The notes beneath the pieces are model-generated. The model was given only the letters and a program-made list of their open reading frames with translations, did not search any database and was not told where the DNA came from. 64,000 nt of DNA, taken from Pseudomonadota bacterium (GTDB lineage Bacteria > Pseudomonadota > Gammaproteobacteria > Steroidobacterales > Steroidobacteraceae). Location of the stretch: the NCBI GenBank assembly GCA_016705325.1, contig JADIYJ010000015.1, positions 1 to 64,000 of the forward strand. Reading direction: 5' to 3'. This document shows positions 25,892-35,284 of this stretch, piece after piece. Within the stretch, counting starts at the first letter, position 1, and every line of letters begins with the position of its first letter. The position numbers and the translations under genes are program-made.

Positions 25892-28356
25892 AGCTTGGCG
25901 CCGAGGTAGGCACAGACGCGCAGCAGGTCGGCGAAGACGCCGGCCGCCGTGACGGCTGGGCCCGCCCCGGGACCCTGCACGATGAGCGGATTCTTGTCGT
26001 AACGCGCGGTCTCGAAACGGACGATGTTGTCCGTGAGCGCGATGTTCGCGAACGGGTGCGACGGCGGCAGTTCGACCAGCCCGACCTCGGCCCGGCCTCT
26101 GGCATCGACCGACCCGACGTAGCGCAGGACATGCCCGCGCTCCGTGGCCGCGTGCAGGCGCTCGAGCATGGCCTGGTCGAATTCCGACAGCCGCTCGAGG
26201 AACGCGTCGACGCCGCAGTCATTGAGCGTCGCCGGCACGAGGCTCTCGACCTTCACTTCGGCCATCTCCGTGCGCAGACCCATCTCGCGCGCGAGGATGA
26301 TCAGCTTGCGCGCCACGTCCATACCCGACAGGTCGTCGCGTGGATCCGGCTCGGTGTACCCCAGCGACTTCGCGTGCTGCACGACCGCCGAGAAAGGCTG
26401 CGAGCCGTCCCAGGTATTGAACAGATAGGCCAGGGTGCCCGAAAACATGCCTTCGATGCGGCGGATTTCATCCCCCGTTTCGCGCAGGTCACGCAGTGTC
26501 TGGATCACCGGCAGACCCGCGCCAACCGTCGCTTCGTACAGATAGTGCGACCCGGCCGTGCGCCGCGCATCCTTGACGCGCTGGTAGTCGGCATACGGCG
26601 CGCTGTTCGCCTTCTTGTTCGGCGTGACGACGTGGATGCCTTCCGACAGCCAGTGCGCGTAGTGCTTCGCCACCTCGGCGCTGGCCGAGCAGTCGATGAT
26701 CACGGCGTGCGGAAAGTGATCGGCATGCACGTGGTCCGCGAACCGGTCGAGATCGAGCGGGTCGCCACCGGCCTTGTATTCATCGCGCCAGCGCGCCAGG
26801 TCGATGGCGCCGGCGGCGAGCCGCATCGATTTCGAGCCCGCGATGGCCCGCACCCGCAGGTCGAGCTTGAAGTCGCGCGCCAGGCGCTGCATCTGGCTCG
26901 CGATCTGCTCGAGCAGCGCGCCGCCGACGAGTCCCGGCCCGATCAGGCCGATCGAGACCGTGTGGGCCGAGAGATAGAACGCGGAATGCACCGCGCGCAG
27001 CGCCCGGGCACTGCCGCGGCCGTCGATCACGACGGAAATATTGCGCTCGGATGCGCCCTGGGCGATGGCCCGGACGTTGACTCCCGCCAGCCCCAGTGCC
27101 GTGAAAACCTTGGCAGCGACACCGTGCGCGCCGGCCATGCCGTCGCCGACGACGGCCAGGATGCTGCAGCCGTGGTCGATCTCGATGCTGTGGATCTGCC
27201 CTTCGCGCAGCTCCGGGTCGAACGCACGCCGCACCACGCGCTCGGCTCGTTCGGCTTCGGCTTCCGGCACCGCAAAGCAGATCGAGTGCTCGGAGCTGCC
27301 CTGCGAAATGAGGATGACCGAAATGCTTTCCTCGCGCAGCGCACCGAACAGCCGGTGCGCCGTGCCGGGCACGCCGATCATGCCGGCGCCTTCGAGGTTC
27401 ACGAGCGCGATGCGATCGATCGTCGTGATGCCCTTCACCAGCGGATCGGGATCCGAGTGGTCGTGAATCAGGGTGCCGGGCTTGTCGGCCGCGAACGTGT
27501 TCTTGATCCAGATCGGGATGCGCTTCTGGACCGCCGGCGCCATCGTCGACGGATGGATGACCTTCGCGCCGAAGTACGCGAGTTCCATCGCCTCGTTATA
27601 GGAGAGCGTGTCGATCACCTGCGCCTCGGGCACGAGGCGCGGGTCAGCGCTCAGGACGCCGTCGACGTCGGTCCAGATCACGATCTCGGCGGCATCGAGC
27701 AGCGAGCCGAAGATCGATGCCGAGTAGTCGCTGCCGTTGCGGCCCAGCGTCGTCTGCAGGCCCTGCGTGTCGGTTGCGATGAAGCCGGTCACGACCAGCG
27801 TGCCGACGAACTCGGGCGCCACCAGCGCAGCCAGCTGCGCCCGGGATTGATCCCAGCGCACGCCGGGCCCCATCGGACCCCACTCCACCAGCAGCGCCTT
27901 GCGGGCGTCCAGCCATTGCACGTGACCCGCCGCGCGGCGGCGCAGCAGGCGTTCGAACAGGCGCGTCGACCAGACCTCGCCATAGCCCGAGATCAGGTCG
28001 CGCATCGTGGTCGAGGCGTTGCGGACCAGGCGCACCGTCTGCAGGATGCCCGCGATGTCGCGACAGTCGACGTCGAGAGCCGCGAGGTATTCGTCGCACA
28101 GTTCGCCGGCGAGCAGTTCGCGCGCGATGCCAATGTGGCGCTGACGCAACTCCTGCAGCCGGTCGTCGAGTACCGCTGAATCCTGTTCGGCAAGACTGAT
28201 CAGCGTCAGCAGGGCATCGGTCACGCCCCGGCAGGCCGAGAGCACCACCGCCTTGCGCGGCGCCGGATCGTTCTCGATGATTTTCGCCACGCGCAACATG
28301 CACGCGGCGTCGGCGACGCTCGATCCGCCGAACTTATGGACTTTCCAGGCTTGCAC
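25888..28356 (-). CDS. thrA: Bifunctional aspartokinase / homoserine dehydrogenase I
   Basis: An 822-aa fusion, near the 820 aa of E. coli ThrA. Residues 1-290 are the aspartokinase (KFGGSSVADA, later GRNGSDYSASIFGSLL), residues 315-460 the regulatory ACT repeats, and the rest homoserine dehydrogenase (SIGLIGPGLVGGALLEQ for NAD(P), and TPNKKANSAPYADY). It catalyses the first and third steps to threonine. The GTG at 28356 gives the conserved start VQAWKVHKFGGSS; the open frame runs further upstream but is not conserved. I found no Thr/Ile-rich leader peptide, so classical attenuation is not visible. Confidence 0.95.
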   Translation of the reverse strand: MQAWKVHKFGGSSVADAACMLRVAKIIENDPAPRKAVVLSACRGVTDALLTLISLAEQDSAVLDDRLQELRQRHIGIARELLAGELCDEYLAALDVDCRDIAGILQTVRLVRNASTTMRDLISGYGEVWSTRLFERLLRRRAAGHVQWLDARKALLVEWGPMGPGVRWDQSRAQLAALVAPEFVGTLVVTGFIATDTQGLQTTLGRNGSDYSASIFGSLLDAAEIVIWTDVDGVLSADPRLVPEAQVIDTLSYNEAMELAYFGAKVIHPSTMAPAVQKRIPIWIKNTFAADKPGTLIHDHSDPDPLVKGITTIDRIALVNLEGAGMIGVPGTAHRLFGALREESISVILISQGSSEHSICFAVPEAEAERAERVVRRAFDPELREGQIHSIEIDHGCSILAVVGDGMAGAHGVAAKVFTALGLAGVNVRAIAQGASERNISVVIDGRGSARALRAVHSAFYLSAHTVSIGLIGPGLVGGALLEQIASQMQRLARDFKLDLRVRAIAGSKSMRLAAGAIDLARWRDEYKAGGDPLDLDRFADHVHADHFPHAVIIDCSASAEVAKHYAHWLSEGIHVVTPNKKANSAPYADYQRVKDARRTAGSHYLYEATVGAGLPVIQTLRDLRETGDEIRRIEGMFSGTLAYLFNTWDGSQPFSAVVQHAKSLGYTEPDPRDDLSGMDVARKLIILAREMGLRTEMAEVKVESLVPATLNDCGVDAFLERLSEFDQAMLERLHAATERGHVLRYVGSVDARGRAEVGLVELPPSHPFANIALTDNIVRFETARYDKNPLIVQGPGAGPAVTAAGVFADLLRVCAYLGAKL

Positions 28357-28504
28357 GCTTCGGACTCGCTTTTTCGGTCGCCCGCCGTGCCACCCGCCCT
28401 GCCGCTCCACGCGGTGGGCTGACAGCGGCAGCGCACGGGAAAAATTCGTTGATTCGAACCTTGAAACTCTATCTTCTTGCAGCGCGGCAGGCAAACTAGG
28501 GGCC

Positions 28505-29125
28505 ATGGACGATCAGGACTCTGCACTGCACGCGGCGATCCTCGCTGCCGGTCCCGCAACCCGGTTCGGCGGCATCAAGCCGCTGGTCCGGCTGCGGGGC
28601 GAACCCGTGCTGCATGAACTGGCGGCGAGCGCCGCTTTCGTGGCCGGACAATCGGTCACGGTCGTGCTCGGGGCCTGCGCCAGTGAGATAGCCCCTGCGC
28701 TGCGGCAACGTTCGGTATCGATCGCGCTGAACCGCGGCTGGGAAGAAGGGGTCGCAAGTTCGATCCGCGTTGCGGTGAATTCGGCGCCGCCCGGTTCGGC
28801 AGCCCTGTTGCTGATGCTGGCGGACCAGGTGGCGGTCACGGCCGACGACCTGCGCCGGCTGCATGCAAGCTGGAAGCGTCACCCGATCCTGATCGCTGCC
28901 GCGTTGTATCAGGGTGCCCCCGGGCTCCCCGCGATCTTTCCGCGCTGGGTTTTCACCGACCTGCTGTCACTGCGCGGCGACCGCGACGCGCGGAACGTAT
29001 TGCGACGCAACATCGACCGAGTCGTCCGGGTGCCGATGAGCAACGCGACGATCGACCTCGACAAGCCGGACGACCTGCTGTTGATCGACGTTGCGCAGAC
29101 TCGCGGCTCCGCCGACCCCTCCTGA
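28505..29125 (+). CDS. MobA-like NTP transferase (MocA/cytidylyltransferase type)
   Basis: A 206-aa nucleotidyltransferase of the GT-A-like fold. The signature AAILAAGPATRFGGIKPLVRL carries the LAAGxxxRxGxxK loop, seen here as AAGPATRFGG and the Lys in IKPL; LLLMLADQVAVT has the metal-binding Asp. Family members load CTP or GTP onto molybdopterin, but relatives serve other cofactors and no molybdenum genes are nearby. The ATG at 28505 is used; it is divergent from thrA with a 148-bp gap. Confidence 0.8.
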   Translation: MDDQDSALHAAILAAGPATRFGGIKPLVRLRGEPVLHELAASAAFVAGQSVTVVLGACASEIAPALRQRSVSIALNRGWEEGVASSIRVAVNSAPPGSAALLLMLADQVAVTADDLRRLHASWKRHPILIAAALYQGAPGLPAIFPRWVFTDLLSLRGDRDARNVLRRNIDRVVRVPMSNATIDLDKPDDLLLIDVAQTRGSADPS

Positions 29126-29254
29126 GGTATTATGTCAAGCCAACGAGACCGGCCCTGAGAGGCGTGTCTTGCTTTCGTTACCTGCTGTGCGAGGCGTGCC
29201 CGGCGCACCCTATCCTCGACCTGCCGCAGTCACTTTTTTCGTGGAGTCGAGCGC

Positions 29255-29833
29255 ATGAACCGCAGCCGTTTCCTGCCCCTGATCACCGGATTCACGCTCC
29301 TCGCCTGTACGGGCGCGGCCTTTGCCGGCAACGTCGCGAACCAGTTCCGCGGTGGCGCCTTCGGCCTGCCGTGGAGTGCCGACAAGGCGGCCATCCAGGG
29401 CAAGTACCCGGGCGGCAAGTGGGACAAAGACGAACTGGTCGGCACCGACCGTTATTGCGCCCCGAGCAGGCAGGTGCTGCTGAAACTGCCGACACAGCAC
29501 CAGACCAAGGAACTCTGTTTCCTGATGGGCAGCGACAACACGATGGGCGCCGCCACCGCGCGTCTCGAACCCAGCCTGCCCTCGCTGCTGGCCGTGGTCA
29601 ATCGTTCGCGGACGATGTTCGGTGACTTCGACGCGGTGAAACGCGACGATGGCGCCATCCAGTCCAAATACACCTTCATGCTGTGGCTGAAGGACGCGCC
29701 GATCATCGCGGTCGTGAGCAGCGCCAATGGCGATGACGGCGCGCCCAACCTGGTTGCGTTCTCGGTCGCGGATGAAGCTTCGCTGTTGGCGAAGGACGCC
29801 GACAATGTGTCGAACAAGCCGGTCTTCAAGTAA
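29255..29833 (+). CDS. Hypothetical exported protein
   Basis: A 192-aa protein with a Sec signal peptide (LPLITGFTLLACTGAAFAG, cleavage near residue 25, AFA-GN). A GGAG lies 9 nt before the ATG. The mature part contains FGLPWSADKAAIQGKYPG and two Cys residues that may form a disulfide. I do not recognise a family with confidence. It is convergent with parA, with no gap between the stops. Confidence 0.75.
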   Translation: MNRSRFLPLITGFTLLACTGAAFAGNVANQFRGGAFGLPWSADKAAIQGKYPGGKWDKDELVGTDRYCAPSRQVLLKLPTQHQTKELCFLMGSDNTMGAATARLEPSLPSLLAVVNRSRTMFGDFDAVKRDDGAIQSKYTFMLWLKDAPIIAVVSSANGDDGAPNLVAFSVADEASLLAKDADNVSNKPVFK

Positions 29834-30583
29834 TCAGCCGCGCGCGCCCTCGCCCACTTCGACGGCCGGGGGCGGCGTCAGGCTGAGGCCTTCGCCCGCC
29901 ACTGCGCTGCCCGAGCGCTGTTCGAGCCAGTCGACCAGCGGTTTCCAGGTATCGAGGTCCTCCTGCAGCAGGGCACCCTTCATCTCGTGGATGCCCATCC
30001 CGCATTCGGCGGACCGCACGTACGCCTGTGAGTCCCGCAAGACAGCCGCAACCGGGATGCGCAGGCTTTCCAGGAACCGCATCAGCGTCGAGAACGCCTT
30101 GGTGTAGCGGCGGGCACGGTTGGCCACGATGACCAGCCGCCGCTCGGAGCGATGCACGCGACCGGCCAGCAGCAGGTCGGCAATCGCGCGCGATGCCGCG
30201 TGGATGTCGATATCCGAAGGCAGCACCGGCACGATGATCGCGTGCGCGCCCTGGGTGAGCTCGGGCAACTGGAACGGCGTGACCGCCGCGGGCGTATCGA
30301 CGATCAGCTTCTCGGTGCCCGGCGGCGTGCGCAGGGCAAACGAACGCGTGACGCCGAGCTTCTTTTCAAAGGCCGCGATGCCGTGGATGGCCGGCAGGTC
30401 CGCCGGACGTTGCCGCAACCAGCGCATGCTCGAGCCCTGGGCATCGTGATCCATCAGCGCAACCGACTGTCCAGACCACGCGTAATAGGCGGCCAGATTG
30501 GTGGCGATGGTCGACTTGCCCGACCCCCCCTTGGGGTTCAGGAGGACGATTTTACGAAACGAGGAAAGGGCGGACTGTTCCAT
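29834..30583 (-). CDS. ParA-family ATPase
   Basis: A 249-aa P-loop ATPase. The deviant Walker A motif is NPKGGSGKST (residues 16-25), with LMDHDAQGSSMRW as the Walker A' region and LIVDTPAA as Walker B. The ATG at 30583 is chosen because it places the P-loop at the usual distance; the frame stays open further upstream. There is no ParB beside it, so it is more likely an orphan ParA/MinD-like protein for positioning a cell component than the chromosome segregation ParA. Confidence 0.88.
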   Translation of the reverse strand: MEQSALSSFRKIVLLNPKGGSGKSTIATNLAAYYAWSGQSVALMDHDAQGSSMRWLRQRPADLPAIHGIAAFEKKLGVTRSFALRTPPGTEKLIVDTPAAVTPFQLPELTQGAHAIIVPVLPSDIDIHAASRAIADLLLAGRVHRSERRLVIVANRARRYTKAFSTLMRFLESLRIPVAAVLRDSQAYVRSAECGMGIHEMKGALLQEDLDTWKPLVDWLEQRSGSAVAGEGLSLTPPPAVEVGEGARG

Positions 30584-30676
30584 GACCAACCGTTGGTTGT
30601 TCCTGCCACGACCGTACCCGACCGCCGGGTCCGGCCGCAAGCTGACGTGCAAAAAATGCTTTGAGCTGCACCGCCG

Positions 30677-31174
30677 TCAGTCGCGCCCTGTCAGGCCGGT
30701 CGCCCGGAGCTTGGTCGCGATGAAGCCGGAATGCGGCACGTGCAGCAGATCGGCGACACGACGAATCAGGTGCTCCTCGTACTTGTGCACCGTCAGGTCG
30801 GCATCCGCCACGCGCCACAACGCTTCGAGCAATCCGACCTTCTCCGCCTCGGAGCAGGTGCGGTTGATCTGCGAGGTGAACTGGTACAGGTCGTGTGACT
30901 TGTCGATGTGACGCTCGGCTTCCTCGACCAGTGCCCGGGTTTCCTCGGGCCCAAGCTCAAGCAACGCCGAGACCGAGGCCATGACCTGCTGGCGTTCGGC
31001 CGGGGCAACTTCATAATCCGCCCGCAACACTTCCACCAGCAGCGCCGCCACCGCAAGGTTGGGTCCGGTCGCCGTCGATCCGGCCGCTGGTTTGCCCGCG
31101 CCGCCCGGCAGGTATTGCGCGATCCAGTCTTTCAGGCCCATGTCGGTGTTCGGCTCGTCGGAAGGGCCGGCCAT
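30677..31174 (-). CDS. TerB-like tellurite resistance family protein
   Basis: A 165-aa alpha-helical protein with the TerB-like core (AVAALLVEVLRADYEVAPAER, shown in part, and LWRVADADLTVHKYEEHLIRRV, whose Asp/Glu pattern is typical). The role of such stand-alone TerB domains is not settled; metal sensing and stress responses are proposed. Starts at 31174 (ATG) or 31141 (ATG, MGLKDW) are both possible, and neither has a clear ribosome binding site. It is divergent from the bufferin operon. Confidence 0.8.
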   Translation of the reverse strand: MAGPSDEPNTDMGLKDWIAQYLPGGAGKPAAGSTATGPNLAVAALLVEVLRADYEVAPAERQQVMASVSALLELGPEETRALVEEAERHIDKSHDLYQFTSQINRTCSEAEKVGLLEALWRVADADLTVHKYEEHLIRRVADLLHVPHSGFIATKLRATGLTGRD

Positions 31175-31268
31175 GCTGCCATCGCCCGACCGGCAAGCCA
31201 ACCCGCTCGCGCGCACGACGGCCCTTGTTCATAATGGAGCACGACGACGCAAGAGGACAACGACCATC

Positions 31269-31535
31269 ATGAACTGCAAGAACGCGACGATTGCAGCTGC
31301 CATCGGCAGCCTGCTCGCAGTAGGTGTCGCCAGTGCCGGTCAGGACGCTGGCAAGGACGACAAGGTGAAGTGCTACGGCGTGGCCAAAGCCGGCAAGAAC
31401 GACTGCGCGACGGCAAGCCACAGCTGTGCCGGCGCATCGAAGCAAGACAACGATCCCGCCGAGTGGAAGTTCATGCCGCAAGCCGAGTGCGAAAAGGCCG
31501 GCGGCAAGGCCGGCAGCGACCAGCAAGCGATGTGA
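31269..31535 (+). CDS. bufA: Bufferin precursor peptide (DUF2282 family)
   Basis: An 88-aa exported precursor: a Sec-type signal peptide (residues 1-23, ending ASAG), then a core with four Cys at 35, 46, 53 and 74 in KCYGVAKAGKNDCAT, SCAG and FMPQAEC. This spacing is the hallmark of DUF2282 bufferins, RiPPs whose Cys are modified to thiooxazoles by an MNIO enzyme so that they bind copper in the periplasm. A GAGGA lies about 10 nt upstream. The stop is immediately followed by the ATG of bufB. A fifth Cys (residue 3) lies in the signal peptide. Confidence 0.9.
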   Translation: MNCKNATIAAAIGSLLAVGVASAGQDAGKDDKVKCYGVAKAGKNDCATASHSCAGASKQDNDPAEWKFMPQAECEKAGGKAGSDQQAM

Positions 31536-32414
31536 ATGATCGTGACAGGCGGCCCATCGCCAGCACCTGTCCAGGGCCTGATCCCGGCGCGAGCCGGGAT
31601 CGGCCTTCGCTCGCAGCACCATGAGGCCATCCTGGTCACGGCAGCCCCGCCAGCGTGGCTCGAAGTCCACACCGAAAACTATTTTCATGCAGGTGGCCCC
31701 GCCGTGCGCGCCCTCGAGCGCGCCCGCGCCCGCTATCCATTGAGCCTGCACGGCGTCGGGCTCGGACTCGGCTCGGCCGATCCCATCGACCGCGGTCACC
31801 TCGGGCTCGTGCGCGATGCCGTGCGGCGCTATGAACCGGGCCTGGTGAGCGAGCATGCATGCTGGGGCCACGTCGACGGTGAACACTTCAACGATCTGCT
31901 GCCACTGCCCTACACCGAGGAAGCCGTGGAGCACCTCGCTGCCCGTGTGCGCGAGGTGCAGGATTTCCTCGGCCGCCAGATCCTGATCGAGAACCTCAGC
32001 GCCTACGTGAGCTTCGCCTCCTCGCAGCTCAGCGAAGGCGAATTCCTCGCGGCCGTCGTGGCGCGCAGCGGCTGCGGCCTGCTGCTCGACGTCAACAATG
32101 CGTACGTGAATGCGTCCAACCTCGGTCTCGACCTCGATACGTTCTTCGCAGCACTGCCACGGTACGCCATCCAGGAGATTCATCTCGCCGGCCACGCCCG
32201 GCGCAGGGTTGGAACGCGCGAGCTGCTGATCGATGATCACGGCAGCGCCGTCTGCGACGACGTGTGGGCCTGGTACGAAGATGCGCTGCGACGTTTTGGT
32301 CCGGTACCGACCCTGATTGAATGGGACAACGAAGTACCGCCCCTCGCGACGCTGCTCGCGGAAGCGGCGCGCGCCGAGCAGCGACTGGAACGGCACCATG
32401 CCGCGGCCGCGTGA
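31536..32414 (+). CDS. bufB: MNIO family oxidative enzyme (DUF692), bufferin maturase
   Basis: A 292-aa TIM-barrel enzyme of the multinuclear non-heme iron-dependent oxidative family. Metal-binding motifs are visible in order: EVHTENYF, LVSEHACW, LIENLSAYV, LLLDVNNAYVNA, EIHLAGH and LIEWDNEVPP. It should modify the BufA cysteines in the cytosol before export. It starts on the base after the bufA stop and overlaps bufC by 17 bp. Confidence 0.92.
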   Translation: MIVTGGPSPAPVQGLIPARAGIGLRSQHHEAILVTAAPPAWLEVHTENYFHAGGPAVRALERARARYPLSLHGVGLGLGSADPIDRGHLGLVRDAVRRYEPGLVSEHACWGHVDGEHFNDLLPLPYTEEAVEHLAARVREVQDFLGRQILIENLSAYVSFASSQLSEGEFLAAVVARSGCGLLLDVNNAYVNASNLGLDLDTFFAALPRYAIQEIHLAGHARRRVGTRELLIDDHGSAVCDDVWAWYEDALRRFGPVPTLIEWDNEVPPLATLLAEAARAEQRLERHHAAAA

Positions 32415-33213
32415 TTCCGCCCCGGACCTGAAGACACTGCAGGCGGCATTCGGCCGCAGCGTGCGCTCCGCGACCGTGAACGGTACCGACGTGCAGCTGC
32501 TCGCCGGCAGCGGCGACGCGACCCTCTTCAGCGCAGGGATCGACGTCTACAGTAACAACGCGTGGCAGTTCTTTCTCACCGCCCTCGAGCGCACCTACCC
32601 GGTGACGCAGAGGCGCGTCGGCACCGATTTCTTTCGTCAGCTAGCGCGCGATTACCGTGTGCAGCGTCCCTCGCAACACGGTGACCTGCACTGGATCGGC
32701 GAGGCATTCCCGGCGTGGCTCGCCGCTCGCATGGCGGGCACGGGCTACGAATGGCTCGCCGACCTCGCGCGCCTCGAATGGGCCTGCGAGACGTCCGTTG
32801 CCGCGGCACAGCACGATCCGGTCGGCCCCGAGTCGCTTGCCGGCATCGATCCGCACCTGCTGCCGCACGTGGCGCTGGCATGGCAGCCTTCGCTGCAACT
32901 GGTGGCCTCGCCATTTCCGATCTGGAGCGTGTGGCAGGCCAACCAGCATGAAGATGCAGCCGCCCCGGTCGACCTCGCGGCGGGCGCGGAACATTGTGCC
33001 GTCGTCTGCATCGCGGACCGGGTGGCGGTGTACCGGCTCGAGGCGGCTGATCATCGGCTGCTGCAGTACCTGTGCGCGGGAATGTCGCTGGGAGCGGCTG
33101 CCGACGCGGCCGTCGCGAATGCCGGGACGCTGGGCCGGGTACTGGAGCGATTGCTGGCCTGGGCATTCGGCGAAGGGCTCGTCGTGCAGGTCGTCAAGGC
33201 GTCCCCGGCATGA
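32398..33213 (+). CDS. bufC: DUF2063 family MNIO partner protein
   Basis: A 271-aa protein with an N-terminal DUF2063 domain (FSAGIDVYSNNAWQFFLTALE in part, RVGTDFFRQLARDY, ERTYPVTQRRVG) that binds the maturase and the precursor leader, followed by a C-terminal extension. The ATG at 32398 lies inside the end of bufB, giving tight coupling. The stop overlaps that of the convergent M1 aminopeptidase by 20 bp. Confidence 0.9.
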   Translation: MPRPRDSAPDLKTLQAAFGRSVRSATVNGTDVQLLAGSGDATLFSAGIDVYSNNAWQFFLTALERTYPVTQRRVGTDFFRQLARDYRVQRPSQHGDLHWIGEAFPAWLAARMAGTGYEWLADLARLEWACETSVAAAQHDPVGPESLAGIDPHLLPHVALAWQPSLQLVASPFPIWSVWQANQHEDAAAPVDLAAGAEHCAVVCIADRVAVYRLEAADHRLLQYLCAGMSLGAAADAAVANAGTLGRVLERLLAWAFGEGLVVQVVKASPA

Positions 33214-35185
33214 GCTGGTCGAGCCTGCTCTGCGCGATGGCGTGGTAGCCCGGCCGGGCCTGGGCGTAGACACGCCGCGCGAAATCTGCGCCCTGCGGAG
33301 TATTCAGCAGGTCCTGATACAGGGGCTCGATGAGCTTCAGCCGGCCGATACCCGTCAGGTAGCTTGCCAGCGCGGGTTCGAGGCCCGGGTAGCCGCTGGC
33401 AAGGGCCAGCCGGAACCAGGAGTGCGCAATCTCGGCATTGCGGGATTCGGTCAACTGGAAACGCCGGTCCAGCTCCTGCAGCCGCGCCACAGGTTGCGGA
33501 CGGGTCGCCCGATTCAGGAAATGCAGCCACTCCTGCACGGTCCAGCTGGCTGTCTGCAGCGCATCCGTCGCGAGCACGCCCTGCTCCCAGCGCATGCGCT
33601 GCGCGTCGACATGCTCCAGCGTGTCGGATTGCACGAACTCGGCATCGGCCGGCAGTCCGGTGCCGTCGATCCAGCGGGCGAGAAATTCGGCATCGATCGT
33701 GCCCGCAGACTGCTGCACCAGGCCCTCCTGCAGCTCGGCAACGAACTGCGGCGTGGTGACGCTGGTGAAGGCGTGACGGTCGAACCATCCCTGCAGGAAG
33801 GCGTCGAGTTGCGCACGACCGAAACGGCGTTCCAGCTGATACAGGAACAACGCCCCTTTCTCGTACGCCACGGCCGAGCTACCCTGGCCCTTGTGCAGCG
33901 CCAGGTCGGGTGCCAGCGCGCCTTGCCACGCTTCGTCGGGCTTCAGCTCCGCCAGCGCCAGTCGCAGGTCCTGCTGGCCGACGCCCCATTCCAGTCGGGC
34001 ACGCTCCTCGCCGTACACCGCCTCCATGAGCCTGCGTTCGAAATACGTGGTGAAGCCTTCGTTGAGCCAGCCGTCGCGCCACGTGGCGTTGGTCACGAGA
34101 TTGCCGGACCAGGAGTGCGCAAGTTCATGTGCGAGCACGCCGACCAGTGATTTGTCGCCGGCGATCACGGTCGGCGTCATGAAGGTGAGCCGCGGGTTTT
34201 CCATGCCGCCGTAGGGAAACGACGGCGGCAGCACGAGCACGTCGTAGCGGCCCCAGCGGTAGCGGCCATAGAGCCCTTCGGCCCTGGTCATCATCGCCTC
34301 GGCGTCGCCGAATTCCCACGCCGCCGCGGCGAGCACCGCGGGCTCGGCCCAGACGCCCGTACGTGGACCGACGGCCTGGAATTCCAGGTCACCGACGGCC
34401 AGCGCCAGCAGGTACGACGGAATCGGCTGCGGCATGCGGAAGTGGAAGGTCGTCTGGCCGCGGCGATTGCCGACGTCGCCCTCGGCGGCCATGACGGCCA
34501 CCAGCCCGGCGGGCACCCGCAGCGTGGCGGTGTAGGTGGCGCGGATCCACGGCGTGTCCTGCAGCGGCGCCAGCGACCGCGCATGCAGCGCCTGGGCCTG
34601 GCTGAACAGGAACGGCGAGCGCTTGCCCGTGGTCTGCGACGGCGGCAGCCACTGCAGGCCTGACGCCTGTGGCGTCGTGGCATAGGCGATACGCACGCGA
34701 GCGGCGTCACGGGGCATGGCGATGCGCAAGGCGCTGCCAAGCTCGTCATCGCGGTGGTCAAGCACGAAGCGCGTCTTGCGGAAGTCTTCGCTGCCGGCCG
34801 GCGCCACCCGGACCGAGTCGATCTGCAGGTCGCGCGTGTCGAGCACCAGTTCGCGGCTGTTCGGGTCCATGCGGACGAGTTCGAGGGTTGCCGTCCCCCG
34901 CAGCCGGCTCTGGTCGAAGTCGACATCGAGGTCGAGGTGGAAACTGCGGGTAACGAAGCTGAGCGGATCCGCGAAACTCATGGTGTCGGGCCAGTTCCGC
35001 GGCGTGGTCGCGATCGGTACCGAAGCGGGCAACGACACTGCGGCCGGATGCGCCGGCTTCGAATGCGGGGCTGACTGACAGCCAACGGCCAACGTCGCGA
35101 GCGCGACGATTGTGGCCGGACCTCGCAGAGAGAGCTTGCGGGCCAGGGACAGGCGGTTTGCGTGGGGCACTGCAGTCGGTTCCAT
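33194..35185 (-). CDS. M1 family aminopeptidase, LTA4-hydrolase type, lipoprotein
   Basis: A 663-aa zinc aminopeptidase. The N-terminal signal ends in the lipobox LAVGC, so it is likely anchored in the periplasm. The exopeptidase motif GGMENPRLTF and the zinc motif HELAHSWSGN with the third ligand in NEGFTTYFE are intact, and a helical C-terminal domain like that of leukotriene A4 hydrolase is present. It removes N-terminal residues from peptides. The ATG at 35185 gives a signal of about 36 residues; an ATG at 35236 is the longer alternative. Confidence 0.9.
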   Translation of the reverse strand: MEPTAVPHANRLSLARKLSLRGPATIVALATLAVGCQSAPHSKPAHPAAVSLPASVPIATTPRNWPDTMSFADPLSFVTRSFHLDLDVDFDQSRLRGTATLELVRMDPNSRELVLDTRDLQIDSVRVAPAGSEDFRKTRFVLDHRDDELGSALRIAMPRDAARVRIAYATTPQASGLQWLPPSQTTGKRSPFLFSQAQALHARSLAPLQDTPWIRATYTATLRVPAGLVAVMAAEGDVGNRRGQTTFHFRMPQPIPSYLLALAVGDLEFQAVGPRTGVWAEPAVLAAAAWEFGDAEAMMTRAEGLYGRYRWGRYDVLVLPPSFPYGGMENPRLTFMTPTVIAGDKSLVGVLAHELAHSWSGNLVTNATWRDGWLNEGFTTYFERRLMEAVYGEERARLEWGVGQQDLRLALAELKPDEAWQGALAPDLALHKGQGSSAVAYEKGALFLYQLERRFGRAQLDAFLQGWFDRHAFTSVTTPQFVAELQEGLVQQSAGTIDAEFLARWIDGTGLPADAEFVQSDTLEHVDAQRMRWEQGVLATDALQTASWTVQEWLHFLNRATRPQPVARLQELDRRFQLTESRNAEIAHSWFRLALASGYPGLEPALASYLTGIGRLKLIEPLYQDLLNTPQGADFARRVYAQARPGYHAIAQSRLDQLMPGTP

Positions 35186-35284
35186 TGGTTGCTTGTCCAG
35201 CGGCGTCGACCCCCTGGAGTGAATGGCGCCAAGCATACGGATCGCGCACGCCGTGGGCGACTTCGTTGCGGGTAGAATTGCCGC

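Noticed and set aside
25855..28179. 774-aa open frame antisense to thrA
   Set aside because: It is the shadow of a GC-rich, strongly biased gene; the thrA frame has full family homology.
28357..28504. Threonine/isoleucine leader peptide with attenuator for thrABC
   Set aside because: No ORF rich in Thr/Ile codons and no hairpin followed by T residues on the minus strand.
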